From Oleiphilus sp. (lineage in GTDB: Bacteria; Pseudomonadota; Gammaproteobacteria; Pseudomonadales; Oleiphilaceae): a DNA stretch of 64,000 nucleotides. Location: contig PZPK01000016.1 in NCBI GenBank assembly GCA_006212045.1, forward strand, positions 1-64,000, in the 5' to 3' direction. This document shows, piece after piece, positions 41,315-49,466 of the stretch (positions are counted from its first letter, which is position 1; every line of letters starts with the position of its first letter). Under the pieces are notes generated by a model. It made no database searches. It saw only the letters and a list, made by a program, of their open reading frames with translations, and was not told the DNA's origin. Position numbers and translations under genes: made by a program.

Positions 41315-43165
41315 ATGTCTGATTTTGATCCAATCGGCGAGTACCCAATTGGCGAGACTGGTCAGCAACAGAATACGGAGGCAACTATGGGCCAAATGAC
41401 ATTCAGCGGGCTCGTAATCCGCGACCCAAGGCCTGATGTGGCAAGCGTATCGACGATCCGGCGTACCGAAACGTCTACCGCTACGATCACTGGTGAGCTG
41501 GATCTGACTGCTGCATCGGCGGTATCCGCTACGATCGGTGGTGTGGCATGCTCCGGCGTGAATGTGCTGAATGCAACACAGCTCGAGTTTACCGCACCTG
41601 GTAACGTTCAGCTCGGTGCGCAGCTTGATCTGGTGATCACAGCCGATGGCCAGGCTGGCCTGGCGTACCAGGTTGCCGTTCTTCCGCAGACTGGTTGGAG
41701 CTTTATAAACCTGTTATCGATCGGGCAGTATTCTGTGCCTGCGACGGCGTTTCCCGGGTTCGTGGGCGACGGTGCAGAGTTGATCGGGGTGAGCGATCAG
41801 TGGCTGTACAGTTCAAAAACGTCAGGGACCGCGCTCAAGCCGGGCGGATACGATGTCAGTTTTGATTCCGCCGGGAACCTGACAATCACTGATCCGGATG
41901 ATGGCGTGGCGGATGATGACCCGGAGAGCGTCGACATTCAATTGATGTACCTGGATGCCCAGGATAGTTTTACTCCCTCGCCCGTCAGTATTTACACATC
42001 GTCGCCATCCGCTGCCCCCCCGGATACGACGCCAGACCAATTTGATCTGGGGACTGATATGGTTGATGCCGAGCCGGGCACGCTCGTTCAGCGCCAGTTT
42101 GTGCTGGCAGGCATCGACGCAGGTGAGTTTGTGACAGTCCAGCCAACTGGTAGTGCATCTGTGTCGCCTGTTTCGGCTCAGCTAGGCGACACGATTACAA
42201 TGTCACTCACAAGCGGTGCATTTGGCGCGACGGTTTCTGGCGGGGTGACTATTAATGGTGTCAATGACTCCATTTCAGTCTCAACCCGTGCGGCTGTGGT
42301 GCCAGCTGTCAGTACTCAGCCGGTTAGCACCTCAGTTGCGGCCGGTCAGATTGCGACGTTCTCAGCAGTGTTTACAAATGCACAAAGCGTACAGTGGTAT
42401 AATGCTAGTGATGATTCGGCAATGCCTGGTGAAACGTCTGCCGCTCTGCAGTTCACTGCTCAGCAAAGTGACAACGGCGCGACGTTCTATTGTGTTGCAA
42501 CCTCTTCAGATGGATTGACCGTTCAAACTAATACGGTTTCGCTAACCGTGTCGGCAACAAATCCGACGATTGTGCCTGTCATTACACCTGTGGGCGGTAC
42601 CAGCATAACCATCAATGCAGGTGCAGGTTATTCCGATCCCGCGTGGACTGCAGTGGATGATGTAGGGTCGGTGCCAGTAACCTGGTCCGGTGATACGGTC
42701 GATACTGCAACGCCTGGTGTTTACACGCGCACAGCGTTTGCTACTAACTCAGTAGGGGCCGCAACACCTGTAGTCTATACGGTGACGGTGTCAGCATCAG
42801 GAAGCTTAGTACCTACAATTCATGCTCCAAACCCTAGCGCATTAGCTGTGGTGATTCCGGCAGATAGTAAACGGCTTTCATCTGGCCATGTTGCGATTCA
42901 GGAATGGAAGGCACTGTGGTCGGCCCTCGATCACCAAGGAAATCCAGCTGGTTTAACTTTCGGTATTCCAAGCTTGATGCATGTAAATGATAGTCCGGTA
43001 AATGTGCCCATACTGGCAATTGATAATGAGGGCAGAACAACTTCTACTAGTGCTTTAATCACGATCACACAATTGGCTATGGTCTCTGCAGAAGCAGTTC
43101 TTACTCCAGGTGAGACGGAACGTTATGAACAGAAAGGATTTAGATACTTTAAGACGAATGACTAA
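41315..43165 (+). CDS. multi-Ig-domain phage surface protein
   Basis: The 616-residue protein is built of Ig/IPT-like beta domains. Evidence includes the TIG-like SAVSATIGGVACSGVNVLNATQLEFTAPG, the Ig-like QPVSTSVAAGQIATFSAVFTNAQSVQWYNASDD...GATFYCVATSSDGL and an HYR/DUF5011-like VTWSGDTVDTATPGVYTRTAFATNSVG. Such domains in phages bind surface glycans weakly. It is the last structural gene before the right-end methylase. Confidence 0.65.
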   Translation: MSDFDPIGEYPIGETGQQQNTEATMGQMTFSGLVIRDPRPDVASVSTIRRTETSTATITGELDLTAASAVSATIGGVACSGVNVLNATQLEFTAPGNVQLGAQLDLVITADGQAGLAYQVAVLPQTGWSFINLLSIGQYSVPATAFPGFVGDGAELIGVSDQWLYSSKTSGTALKPGGYDVSFDSAGNLTITDPDDGVADDDPESVDIQLMYLDAQDSFTPSPVSIYTSSPSAAPPDTTPDQFDLGTDMVDAEPGTLVQRQFVLAGIDAGEFVTVQPTGSASVSPVSAQLGDTITMSLTSGAFGATVSGGVTINGVNDSISVSTRAAVVPAVSTQPVSTSVAAGQIATFSAVFTNAQSVQWYNASDDSAMPGETSAALQFTAQQSDNGATFYCVATSSDGLTVQTNTVSLTVSATNPTIVPVITPVGGTSITINAGAGYSDPAWTAVDDVGSVPVTWSGDTVDTATPGVYTRTAFATNSVGAATPVVYTVTVSASGSLVPTIHAPNPSALAVVIPADSKRLSSGHVAIQEWKALWSALDHQGNPAGLTFGIPSLMHVNDSPVNVPILAIDNEGRTTSTSALITITQLAMVSAEAVLTPGETERYEQKGFRYFKTND

Positions 43166-43231
43166 CCGCACGCAGGCATAAATGTGTGCTTCAAGTAATT
43201 ACTGGCTCGCTGATAAATAGAAGTATGAATT

Positions 43232-43987
43232 ATGGCGAAACCATTGGTGCCGTGGATTGGCGGCAAAAGAAAATTAGCAAAACACTTACTCCCGTACCCT
43301 GATCACACATGCTATGTCGAGCCTTTCTGCGGTGCGGCAGCCTTGTTCTTTATAAAAGAACCAAGCAAGGTAGAAGTACTCAACGATGTGAATGGTGACC
43401 TGGTAAACCTTTATCGGGTGGTTAAACACCATTTCAGCGAACTTTATTCACAGTTTAAATGGGTATTAATCAGTCGGGAAAATTGGAGTTCTCTCAAAAA
43501 AACACCTAGTGAAACACTGACTGATATTCAGCGCGCTGCCAGGTTCCTTTATCTGCAGAAAATGGCTTTTGGCGGAAAAGTTGTTGGGCAGACTTTCGGA
43601 ACTTCAGTTACATGTAAGCCCAGGTTCAATCTACTGTCGCTTGAGCATGACCTGTCAGATGCCCATATGCGACTTTCTAGAACGACTATTGAGAGCTTGG
43701 ATTGGAAGGCATGCATCAAGAAGTATGATCGCCCAGAAACATTGTTTTACTGCGATCCCCCATATTGGCAAACAGAAGGCTATGGAAATCAGTTTGGTTT
43801 TAATGAGTATGAGGCTCTTCAGGAGCTTGCTAAAACGATCAAGGGAAAAATGCTGATCTCTATCAATAAACATCCCGATATCGAGGCACTCTTCGATGGC
43901 ATGAACAAGCGTGAAATTGATTACAAGTATACGAACGGTAGAGGGCATACCAAAGCTGTTGAGCTGGTGTATCGCAACTGGGGCTAA
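43232..43987 (+). CDS. dam: Dam-type DNA adenine-N6 methyltransferase
   Basis: The 251-residue protein has motif X KPLVPWIGGKRKL, motif I VEPFCGAAAL and motif IV YCDPPYW, in the D12-class (Dam) order. It transfers a methyl group from AdoMet to adenine, probably in a short recognition site. It lies immediately inside the right end, 15 bases from the R2 site, where Mu carries the DNA-modifying mom gene. A weak promoter (TTCAAG, TAAATA) may lie at 43191-43220. Confidence 0.88.
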   Translation: MAKPLVPWIGGKRKLAKHLLPYPDHTCYVEPFCGAAALFFIKEPSKVEVLNDVNGDLVNLYRVVKHHFSELYSQFKWVLISRENWSSLKKTPSETLTDIQRAARFLYLQKMAFGGKVVGQTFGTSVTCKPRFNLLSLEHDLSDAHMRLSRTTIESLDWKACIKKYDRPETLFYCDPPYWQTEGYGNQFGFNEYEALQELAKTIKGKMLISINKHPDIEALFDGMNKREIDYKYTNGRGHTKAVELVYRNWG

Positions 43988-44002
43988 AATGCCCCATAAT
44001 TA

Positions 44003-44018
44003 CCGTCCAGAAGTAAAT
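44003..44018 (-). repeat. internal right-end transposase site R2
   Basis: On the minus strand ATTTACTTCTGGACGG, identical to R1 and 22 bp from it, two helical turns, so both lie on the same DNA face. Confidence 0.85.
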
Positions 44019-44024
44019 GTTTGC

Positions 44025-44051
44025 CCGTCCAGAAGTAAATGGCGCGCTACA
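44025..44051 (-). repeat. prophage right terminus and R1 transposase site
   Basis: Read inward on the minus strand: TGTAG, six bases, then ATTTACTTCTGGACGG (44040-44025). The organisation is the same as at the left terminus. Confidence 0.9.
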
Positions 44052-44056
44052 GAGGC
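44052..44056. repeat. right target-site duplication GAGGC
   Basis: Immediately follows the terminal CTACA and is identical to 429-433. Confidence 0.9.
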
Positions 44057-44162
44057 ATTGCTCATAATGAACACTCGTTCCGCTTTTGTGTGCTAACCAG
44101 TCATACAATAAAATGTAAGCTCATTCTCAAAATATCTGCGTGGCCGATGCTTAGAATCAAAA

Positions 44163-44207
44163 TGAGAACATTCTCTCAAAATCGCTGATAAAACCAGCTA
44201 GTATTAT
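44163..44207 (+). promoter_or_regulatory. activator-type promoter of the GGA-rich element
   Basis: TGAGAACATTCTCTCA (44163-44178) is a 5-bp-arm dyad similar to GacA/UvrY boxes. A related TGTAAGCTCATTCTCA lies at 44114-44129. A TATTAT -10 (44202-44207) stands without a -35, so a start near 44213 would need an activator. Confidence 0.45.
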
Positions 44208-44210
44208 GTT

Positions 44211-44310
44211 GCGCCCATGGAACGGGCGCGTTGCCAGGAAGGTCTTGTCAGGGATGGCGAAGCCTCTAGGGATGGAGGTTGTTGCATGGGAGCAACAGCC
44301 TTCCTGGCTA
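44211..44310 (+). ncRNA. candidate RsmY/CsrB-like RNA or GGA-hairpin repeat element
   Basis: About 100 bases with hairpin GCGCCC/GGGCGC (loop ATGGAAC, 44211-44229), two AGGGATGG copies, an ATGGAGG and hairpin TGTTGC/GCAACA (loop ATGGGA, 44280-44297). All are enclosed by a 10-bp repeat GCCAGGAAGG/CCTTCCTGGC (44233-44308). Multiple ANGGA motifs in loops are the mark of RNAs that titrate CsrA/RsmA. No terminal T tract follows, so a repeated extragenic element is an alternative. Confidence 0.45.
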
Positions 44311-44340
44311 CCTTCTCTCAATTCCCACACTGGAAGATAG

Positions 44341-45054
44341 TTATTCGATATCTATCAGGAGCGCAGTATTACCCTCAACGGCATAGCGAATATTATAGTC
44401 GTAGAGTTTTAATCCATACTCTCTATGTTGCTCAGAGTTCTGATATGCAGGCGCCGGGTTAAGTCCTATGACCTCTCTGATTAGATCCTGAAAACCGGGG
44501 TACTTGCTTTCACATGCGTCGACTTTGCGTTTTATAGAAGTGGGAAATTTAACAACTAAAGTATCCGAAGGTTTCACAGTCGCGTATCCACTTATGGCAT
44601 CGGCAATGGAATCGCAATAGGCCACGTAAGGTTTGATATCAACGATGGGTGTTCCGTCGACTAGATCGGGACACTCAATCTCCAGTGAAATACCATTGTC
44701 GGTTTGTATTTTTTTGAGTGCGACTACCGATTGGCCTATTAAATTAGGTCTAAATGGTGACCTGCTGGCAAATACACCAATTTTTTTATTGCCGCCTAAT
44801 CTTGGCGGCCTGACCTTTGATTTCCAGCCTTTTGCGATTGATTGATGGAATATGAAGGTAAGCCAGATATGGGAGAATTCTTCAAGGCCTGAGAATGATT
44901 CGGGATCTGCAAATTCCGGGCTAATTTGTATATGAGCATTGACGGCGGTAATAAGCCCCGGTTGCCTGGGTAAGCCGAATTTTTCTTTGAAAGGGGAGCG
45001 CACGTACCCCAGGGGCTGTAAAACCAGTTGCTGATTCAAGTTTTCGCTATTCAT
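44341..45054 (-). CDS. trmO: tRNA (t6A37) N6-methyltransferase TrmO
   Basis: The 237-residue protein (TsaA/YaeB family) methylates t6A37 in tRNA-Thr using AdoMet. It shows PLGYVRSPFKEKFGLPRQPGL, FSHIWLTFIFH, ASRSPFRPNLIGQSVV and DIKPYVAYCDS, all hallmark blocks in order. The C-terminal domain ends at IRYAVEGNTALL. It is the last gene of a leftward host operon and overlaps the upstream gene by eight bases. Confidence 0.93.
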   Translation of the reverse strand: MNSENLNQQLVLQPLGYVRSPFKEKFGLPRQPGLITAVNAHIQISPEFADPESFSGLEEFSHIWLTFIFHQSIAKGWKSKVRPPRLGGNKKIGVFASRSPFRPNLIGQSVVALKKIQTDNGISLEIECPDLVDGTPIVDIKPYVAYCDSIADAISGYATVKPSDTLVVKFPTSIKRKVDACESKYPGFQDLIREVIGLNPAPAYQNSEQHREYGLKLYDYNIRYAVEGNTALLIDIE

Positions 45055-46018
45055 CTGAGGAAAACACCAGTTCTATTTTGGCGGTTAGTGACGGTTGTAA
45101 GTTGAAATTATCGTTTCGCGGAAAAAGAAGTTCAGGCGTCAATTCGTAAAAAAGCCAAGTGCTATAGATTTTTCTGCGATACGTGGTATTCAAAAAATAG
45201 GCGGTTGTTTGGCGCTCGGGTTTGTTCTGTCCAAGGATCCCGATTCTTGCAGTAATCGCACGAATCTCACTCAGTTCTTTCAGCACCGAAAATATCTGCG
45301 CAAATTCCATACTGCGCGATAGGTGTTTGTATTTGGCCTCGGATTTGGTGCGGAATACGTAGTTATTTCCGGAACGCTCGAATTCCAGTTGTGTCGTTTC
45401 ACCCCAGCCGCTGCTGTGGAAATGATAGATGCTTTGACGTAGCTCAAATTGCCACAGCTCATCTATGTCCCAAGAATAGTTTCCTTTAGATCGCCAGAAT
45501 GGATCCAGAGGGATCTGAAAGTCAATACCCACAGAGGTCGATGCATTCCACCGGTGTGATGGCTTTGACTTGATCTGAAGCGCGCCCACGGCCCCTTCAG
45601 ATCGTCGTTCTTCTTCGAGATCGCGGTCGCGGTTGGTCTCCTCCAGTGTTTTTGTTTCTTCTGTTTCACTTTCGATAACGAGTTTCAGTCTTTCTTTAAG
45701 GGCTGGCAGATCCAGTCTGAACTTAAAATCCGGCCTCAAATATGAACGTTCACCACTTTTCTGTTCTGCCTTAAGGCCAATTTTAACGAAGCTGTCATTT
45801 GAGTGCTCAATCGCCCCCGTATTGGCAAAGAAGGCATCCAGACGGCGACCGGCTGCGCCAACCAGTTTGCCCCAGTCGTTTCGCTTGTTTTTAAGCCAAT
45901 CGAGTGTGGTAACTGGTTTATGTTCGGGAACATTACTATCCTGGTCCGCAGACAGGGGCAGCGGAAGGTGCAGCAGACAGACTCCGATAAACATAGTCAT
46001 GCGTGTTAAATGCCACAA
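45047..46018 (-). CDS. predicted exported outer-membrane-like protein
   Basis: The 323-residue product has a signal peptide (MFIGVCLLHLPLPLSA; MTM at 46000 is an alternative start). A charged helical N-terminal half follows (KERLKLVIESETEETKTLEE). The C-terminal half consists of alternating strands (KGNYSWDIDELWQFELRQSIYHF, TAYFLNTTYRRKIYSTWLFYELTPELLF) and ends AKIELVFSSDE, resembling a beta-barrel. The function is unknown. It lies between HIT and trmO. Confidence 0.65.
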   Translation of the reverse strand: MWHLTRMTMFIGVCLLHLPLPLSADQDSNVPEHKPVTTLDWLKNKRNDWGKLVGAAGRRLDAFFANTGAIEHSNDSFVKIGLKAEQKSGERSYLRPDFKFRLDLPALKERLKLVIESETEETKTLEETNRDRDLEEERRSEGAVGALQIKSKPSHRWNASTSVGIDFQIPLDPFWRSKGNYSWDIDELWQFELRQSIYHFHSSGWGETTQLEFERSGNNYVFRTKSEAKYKHLSRSMEFAQIFSVLKELSEIRAITARIGILGQNKPERQTTAYFLNTTYRRKIYSTWLFYELTPELLFPRNDNFNLQPSLTAKIELVFSSDE

Positions 46019-46036
46019 TGCCGGACGCCTCGTCTA

Positions 46037-46483
46037 TCACAGCGATAAATGGGAAGAAATCTCCGTTGCCATCCTGTTCAGAGACGCTCGCTTGGTTTTC
46101 AGTCCAAACAGGCCGCTGATGTGTAATGCCAGTTTGGGTAAACTATACCAGAGGTCACCTTGTTTTCTGGGGATTAGATGCAGGTGTACATGAGGAACGC
46201 TTTGATTGGCCGCCTTACCATCATTTATCAGAAGGTTGGTGCCGTGGACGCCAAATCCGGATGCCTTTTGAGCTTCCATGACATGGTGGGAAATTTCATA
46301 TAGGCGTGCTCTGGCATCGCAATCAAGTTGATTCAGGCGTTGCACGTGTTGCTTGGGAATCACCATGCAATGTCCCTCTGCGAGCGGGTACGCATCCATA
46401 ATCACTATAAATTCATCATCCTGATAAACGATGCTTGCAGGTTCCCTGAGATCAATAATACGGCAGAATATGCACTTGCTCAT
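46037..46483 (-). CDS. HIT-family nucleotide hydrolase/transferase
   Basis: The 148-residue protein has the N-terminal [20 protein letters not shown] and the catalytic histidine triad [11 protein letters not shown] near residues 100-110. HIT proteins cleave nucleotide phosphoramidates or dinucleoside polyphosphates; the specific substrate is not known. Its ATG overlaps the yacG stop (ATGA). Confidence 0.9.
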   Translation of the reverse strand: MSKCIFCRIIDLREPASIVYQDDEFIVIMDAYPLAEGHCMVIPKQHVQRLNQLDCDARARLYEISHHVMEAQKASGFGVHGTNLLINDGKAANQSVPHVHLHLIPRKQGDLWYSLPKLALHISGLFGLKTKRASLNRMATEISSHLSL

Positions 46484-46698
46484 TGCAAGGTGTCGGGACC
46501 GAGAGAGTGGTTGCTTTGTGGGTCTTCACTCCATTGTTTTTCTGGCGGGGCAGGTATGGCGTACTCTTCATTGGCCCAAGCGCCCAGATCAATCAGTTTG
46601 CAGCGCTCGCAGCAGAAAGGTCTATGTTCATTTTCAGTTTTCCACTCAACAGTTGCATTGCAGGTCGGACAGTTAACGTGAAGAGGAGAGGTGCTCAT
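46480..46698 (-). CDS. yacG: DNA gyrase inhibitor YacG
   Basis: The 72-residue protein starts at ATG 46698 (an upstream start at 46767 runs into coaE). Zinc ligands CPTC and CCERC, the [16 protein letters not shown] block and a flexible acidic tail define YacG, which binds GyrB and protects against gyrase over-activity. It overlaps coaE by 26 bases, as is common in this gene block. Confidence 0.92.
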   Translation of the reverse strand: MSTSPLHVNCPTCNATVEWKTENEHRPFCCERCKLIDLGAWANEEYAIPAPPEKQWSEDPQSNHSLGPDTLQ

Positions 46699-47293
46699 GA
46701 GCCAGTTCCAGATATAAGTGATGAATGCGTTGGACCTTGCTGCGCAGGGACTGCAGATCCGTGTCATTCAGAATAATATCATCCGCTTTTTCTATTTTAC
46801 ATTCTCGTGGCATTTGTTGTGCGATGATTGCGCGTATTTGATCAGGATCTGCGTTATCCCGATAACTGGCTCGCTCGATCTGGAGTTCTACCGGGACGTC
46901 AATCAGCAAGGTACGGTCAACCAGAACGTGTTGGTCGGTCTCAAAGAGCAGGGGAGACACAAGGACGCTGTAAGGTGTTGTCGAGTTCGAAAGCTGATTC
47001 GCGATTTCTGCTCTTATAATGGGGTGAAGCAGGGCTTCCAGCCATCCTTTTTGCTGCTTATCCTTGAAGATAAGGCTTCTCAGCTTTTTGCGGTCGAGCC
47101 AGCCCGCCTCGTCCAGAATATCGTCTCCGAAATGCTTTGAAATCTCGGAAAGAGCCGGTGAACCCGGTTCCACAACTTCCCGTGCAACAATATCTGCATC
47201 GACGACCTTAATGCCACACTCTTCAAAACAATCGCTCGCAGCGGTCTTACCGCTTCCTATCCCGCCTGTCAGTCCAATTCTGAATAGACTCAT
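46673..47293 (-). CDS. coaE: dephospho-CoA kinase
   Basis: The 206-residue enzyme does the last step of coenzyme A synthesis. It has the P-loop [42 protein letters not shown] and SPLLFE blocks, all typical. ATG 47293 is chosen over 47311. It follows pilD and precedes yacG as in pseudomonads. Confidence 0.95.
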   Translation of the reverse strand: MSLFRIGLTGGIGSGKTAASDCFEECGIKVVDADIVAREVVEPGSPALSEISKHFGDDILDEAGWLDRKKLRSLIFKDKQQKGWLEALLHPIIRAEIANQLSNSTTPYSVLVSPLLFETDQHVLVDRTLLIDVPVELQIERASYRDNADPDQIRAIIAQQMPRECKIEKADDIILNDTDLQSLRSKVQRIHHLYLELAHEHLSSSR

Positions 47294-47297
47294 TCGG

Positions 47298-48161
47298 CTA
47301 CAAGGTTCCAAGCCACAGAGACGTGATGTCCCGTCCCCAAATTAACGCGATCCATCCGGCAATCGCCAGATAGGGCCCAAATGGAATAGGGATACTTTTA
47401 TCCTTGCCCTGAATGGCAATCATACTGATACCGATGACGGCTCCCACCACAGAGGACAGAAGGATGATTACCGGTAGCATTTGCCAGCCCAGCCAAGCGC
47501 CCAAGGCAGCCAGAAGTTTAAAATCGCCATAGCCCATACCTTCTTTGCCAGTAAGCAGCTTGAATCCCCAGTAAACCAGCCATAGCGCGAGATAGCCCCA
47601 GATGGCTCCCCACAAAGCGCTGCCAAGGGGGACAATCATCTCGTAATAGTTGACGATCAGTCCGAGCCACAATAAGGGCAAAGTCATCGAGTCCGGCAAA
47701 AGCTGAGTATCGGCATCGATCATGGTCAGGCTAATCAGGGTCCAGGTGAAGAAAAGCAAAGCAAGGCTCAAATAGCTTGCACCAAAATACGCAATAATGA
47801 ACAGAGAGAGAAGGGCTGTTGCGATTTCGACAAGCGGGTATCGAACAGAAATGGCGTTGCTGCAATTGCTGCATTTTCCGCGCAGCATCAGATAGCTGAT
47901 AACGGGAATATTTTCCCAGGGCTTAATGGCATGGCCACAGTGAGGACAAGTAGAGTTTGGTTTCGACAGCGTGATCGTATCCTCAATGGGAGCGGCCATT
48001 TCCAGCATCTCATGGCATTGTTGCTTCCATGTTTGTTCCAGTATTAATGGCGTCCTGTGAATCACGACATTCAAAAAACTACCGATCAACAAGCCGAGCA
48101 CGAAGGTGCCGCTGTAAAGCACAGCTGGATTAGAGTTCAAAAAAACGAAAAAGTCAGTCAT
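47298..48161 (-). CDS. pilD: prepilin peptidase/N-methyltransferase PilD
   Basis: The 287-residue inner-membrane aspartyl protease cleaves and N-methylates type IV prepilins. The cytoplasmic zinc domain has CPHC and CSNC. The catalytic aspartates lie in LISLTMIDADTQLLPD and GMGYGDFKLLAALGAWLGW. About eight membrane segments are present. It is separated from pilC by a strong terminator. Confidence 0.95.
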   Translation of the reverse strand: MTDFFVFLNSNPAVLYSGTFVLGLLIGSFLNVVIHRTPLILEQTWKQQCHEMLEMAAPIEDTITLSKPNSTCPHCGHAIKPWENIPVISYLMLRGKCSNCSNAISVRYPLVEIATALLSLFIIAYFGASYLSLALLFFTWTLISLTMIDADTQLLPDSMTLPLLWLGLIVNYYEMIVPLGSALWGAIWGYLALWLVYWGFKLLTGKEGMGYGDFKLLAALGAWLGWQMLPVIILLSSVVGAVIGISMIAIQGKDKSIPIPFGPYLAIAGWIALIWGRDITSLWLGTL

Positions 48162-48187
48162 GGTTATATTTCTAGCCTGATAAAAGT

Positions 48188-48227
48188 AAAAAGGCCAAAG
48201 TCACAGGTGGTGGCTTCGGCCTTTTTT
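48188..48227. terminator. bidirectional-type terminator between pilC and pilD
   Basis: AAAAAGGCC (48188-48196) pairs with GGCCTTTTTT (48218-48227) around an imperfect stem. The T tracts suit both directions. On the minus strand it follows the pilC stop, so pilD probably has its own promoter or relies on readthrough. Confidence 0.75.
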
Positions 48228-48242
48228 GGGAAGTAGGGGGGC

Positions 48243-49463
48243 CTAAACAACTTGACCCATTTGGAAGATAGGCAGGTACATGGCAATGATTAGTCCACCT
48301 ACCAAAACGCCAAGGACACCCATAATTATAGGCTCCATCAGCGTTGTCATGTTGTCGACGAGATTATCTACCTCCTCTTCAAAGTGCTCCGCAACTTTAT
48401 CCAGCATGGAATCCAGTGCTCCTGATTCTTCTCCGATAGCCACCATTTGAACCGCCATTGTCGGGAAGACGCCCGTTGCTTTCATAGAAAATTGTAACTG
48501 GGTACCTGAGGCTACGTCATCCCGTATTTTTTCGACCGCAGACTTGTAGACAATATTTCCCGTAGCCCCCGCGACCGAGTCAAGCGCATCTACGAGTGGT
48601 ACACCAGCCGCGAATGTTGTCGACAATACACGTGCAAATCTCGCTACCGAGGACTTGTCGATAATGTCGCCGACGATAGGTAACCGCAACATAAACCGAT
48701 CGAGTCCATCGCGGAATTTCTCTGATCTGGCTTTTACCTGTTTAAAGACATAGACAAATGCGGCGATACCAAACAAGAACATAAGCCACCACTCCTGCAT
48801 CCATTCAGATATTTCCACCACAAATTGAGTGAATGCTGGGAGGTCGGCGCCAAAGTTACTAAACATTTCCTGGAATTGTGGCACTACTTTTATAAGCAGT
48901 ATGGTAGTTACTATAAATGCCACCACAATTACAGAAATCGGATAGGTCATTGCTTTTTTGACTTTCTTCTTCAGGGTTTCGGTTTTCTCCATATACATGG
49001 CGACCCGATCCAACATCGTCTCAAGCGCACCAGACTTTTCACCAGAATCCACGAGGTTACAGAATAAGTCGTCAAAATGTTGGGGATGTTTTTTTAGAGC
49101 ACCGGCGAAGTTATTACCCGCAGCCACATCGTTTTTGATATCGAGTACCAGCTCCCGTAGAGTGGGGTTTTCAAGGCCGTCTGCCACAATATCGAATGAC
49201 TGAATCAGAGGCACCCCGGCCTTCATCATGGTGGCCATTTGCCGAACGAATATAGCAATATCGAATGGAGTGATTTTTTTCTTCTTGCTCCCACCCAGAG
49301 AAATCGCCTGTTTGCGTACTTTGGTTGGGGTGATACCCTGTTTACGCAACTGGGCCTTCACAAGAGCGACATTGGTTCCTGTGGTTTGGCCCTTGGTTTT
49401 GTTGCCTTTTTTATCGGTACCTTCCCAGGTGAAGGTGGACAGTTTTACGCTATCTGTTGCCAT
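48243..49463 (-). CDS. pilC: type IV pilus inner-membrane platform protein PilC
   Basis: The 406-residue protein has two GspF domains. The first contains FVRQMATMMKAGVPLIQSFDI and the second FARVLSTTFAAGVPLVDALDSVAG, each ending in an IGEESG-type motif (DSGEKSGALETML and AIGEESGALDSML). Three membrane segments lie at about 170-190, 220-240 and 375-400. It anchors PilB and assembles pilin. Confidence 0.96.
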   Translation of the reverse strand: MATDSVKLSTFTWEGTDKKGNKTKGQTTGTNVALVKAQLRKQGITPTKVRKQAISLGGSKKKKITPFDIAIFVRQMATMMKAGVPLIQSFDIVADGLENPTLRELVLDIKNDVAAGNNFAGALKKHPQHFDDLFCNLVDSGEKSGALETMLDRVAMYMEKTETLKKKVKKAMTYPISVIVVAFIVTTILLIKVVPQFQEMFSNFGADLPAFTQFVVEISEWMQEWWLMFLFGIAAFVYVFKQVKARSEKFRDGLDRFMLRLPIVGDIIDKSSVARFARVLSTTFAAGVPLVDALDSVAGATGNIVYKSAVEKIRDDVASGTQLQFSMKATGVFPTMAVQMVAIGEESGALDSMLDKVAEHFEEEVDNLVDNMTTLMEPIIMGVLGVLVGGLIIAMYLPIFQMGQVV

Positions 49464-49466
49464 GCC

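Larger units (their letters stand above)
434..44051. mobile_element. complete Mu-like transposable prophage
   Basis: The 43,618-bp element begins TGTAG at 434 and ends CTACA at 44051. Matching 16-bp boxes lie 11 bp inside each end, and the element is flanked by the 5-bp direct repeat GAGGC. It encodes a MuA-type DDE transposase, a MuB-type ATPase, GemA, a Mor/C activator, Mu-type terminase, portal and gpF, an I-like protease with scaffold, capsid, sheath/tube/baseplate proteins homologous to Mu gp36-gp48, fibres and a right-end methylase. All morphogenesis modules appear intact. Unlike Mu, the regulatory region is internal and the packaging/portal/gpF genes run opposite to the capsid and tail genes. 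Confidence 0.96.
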
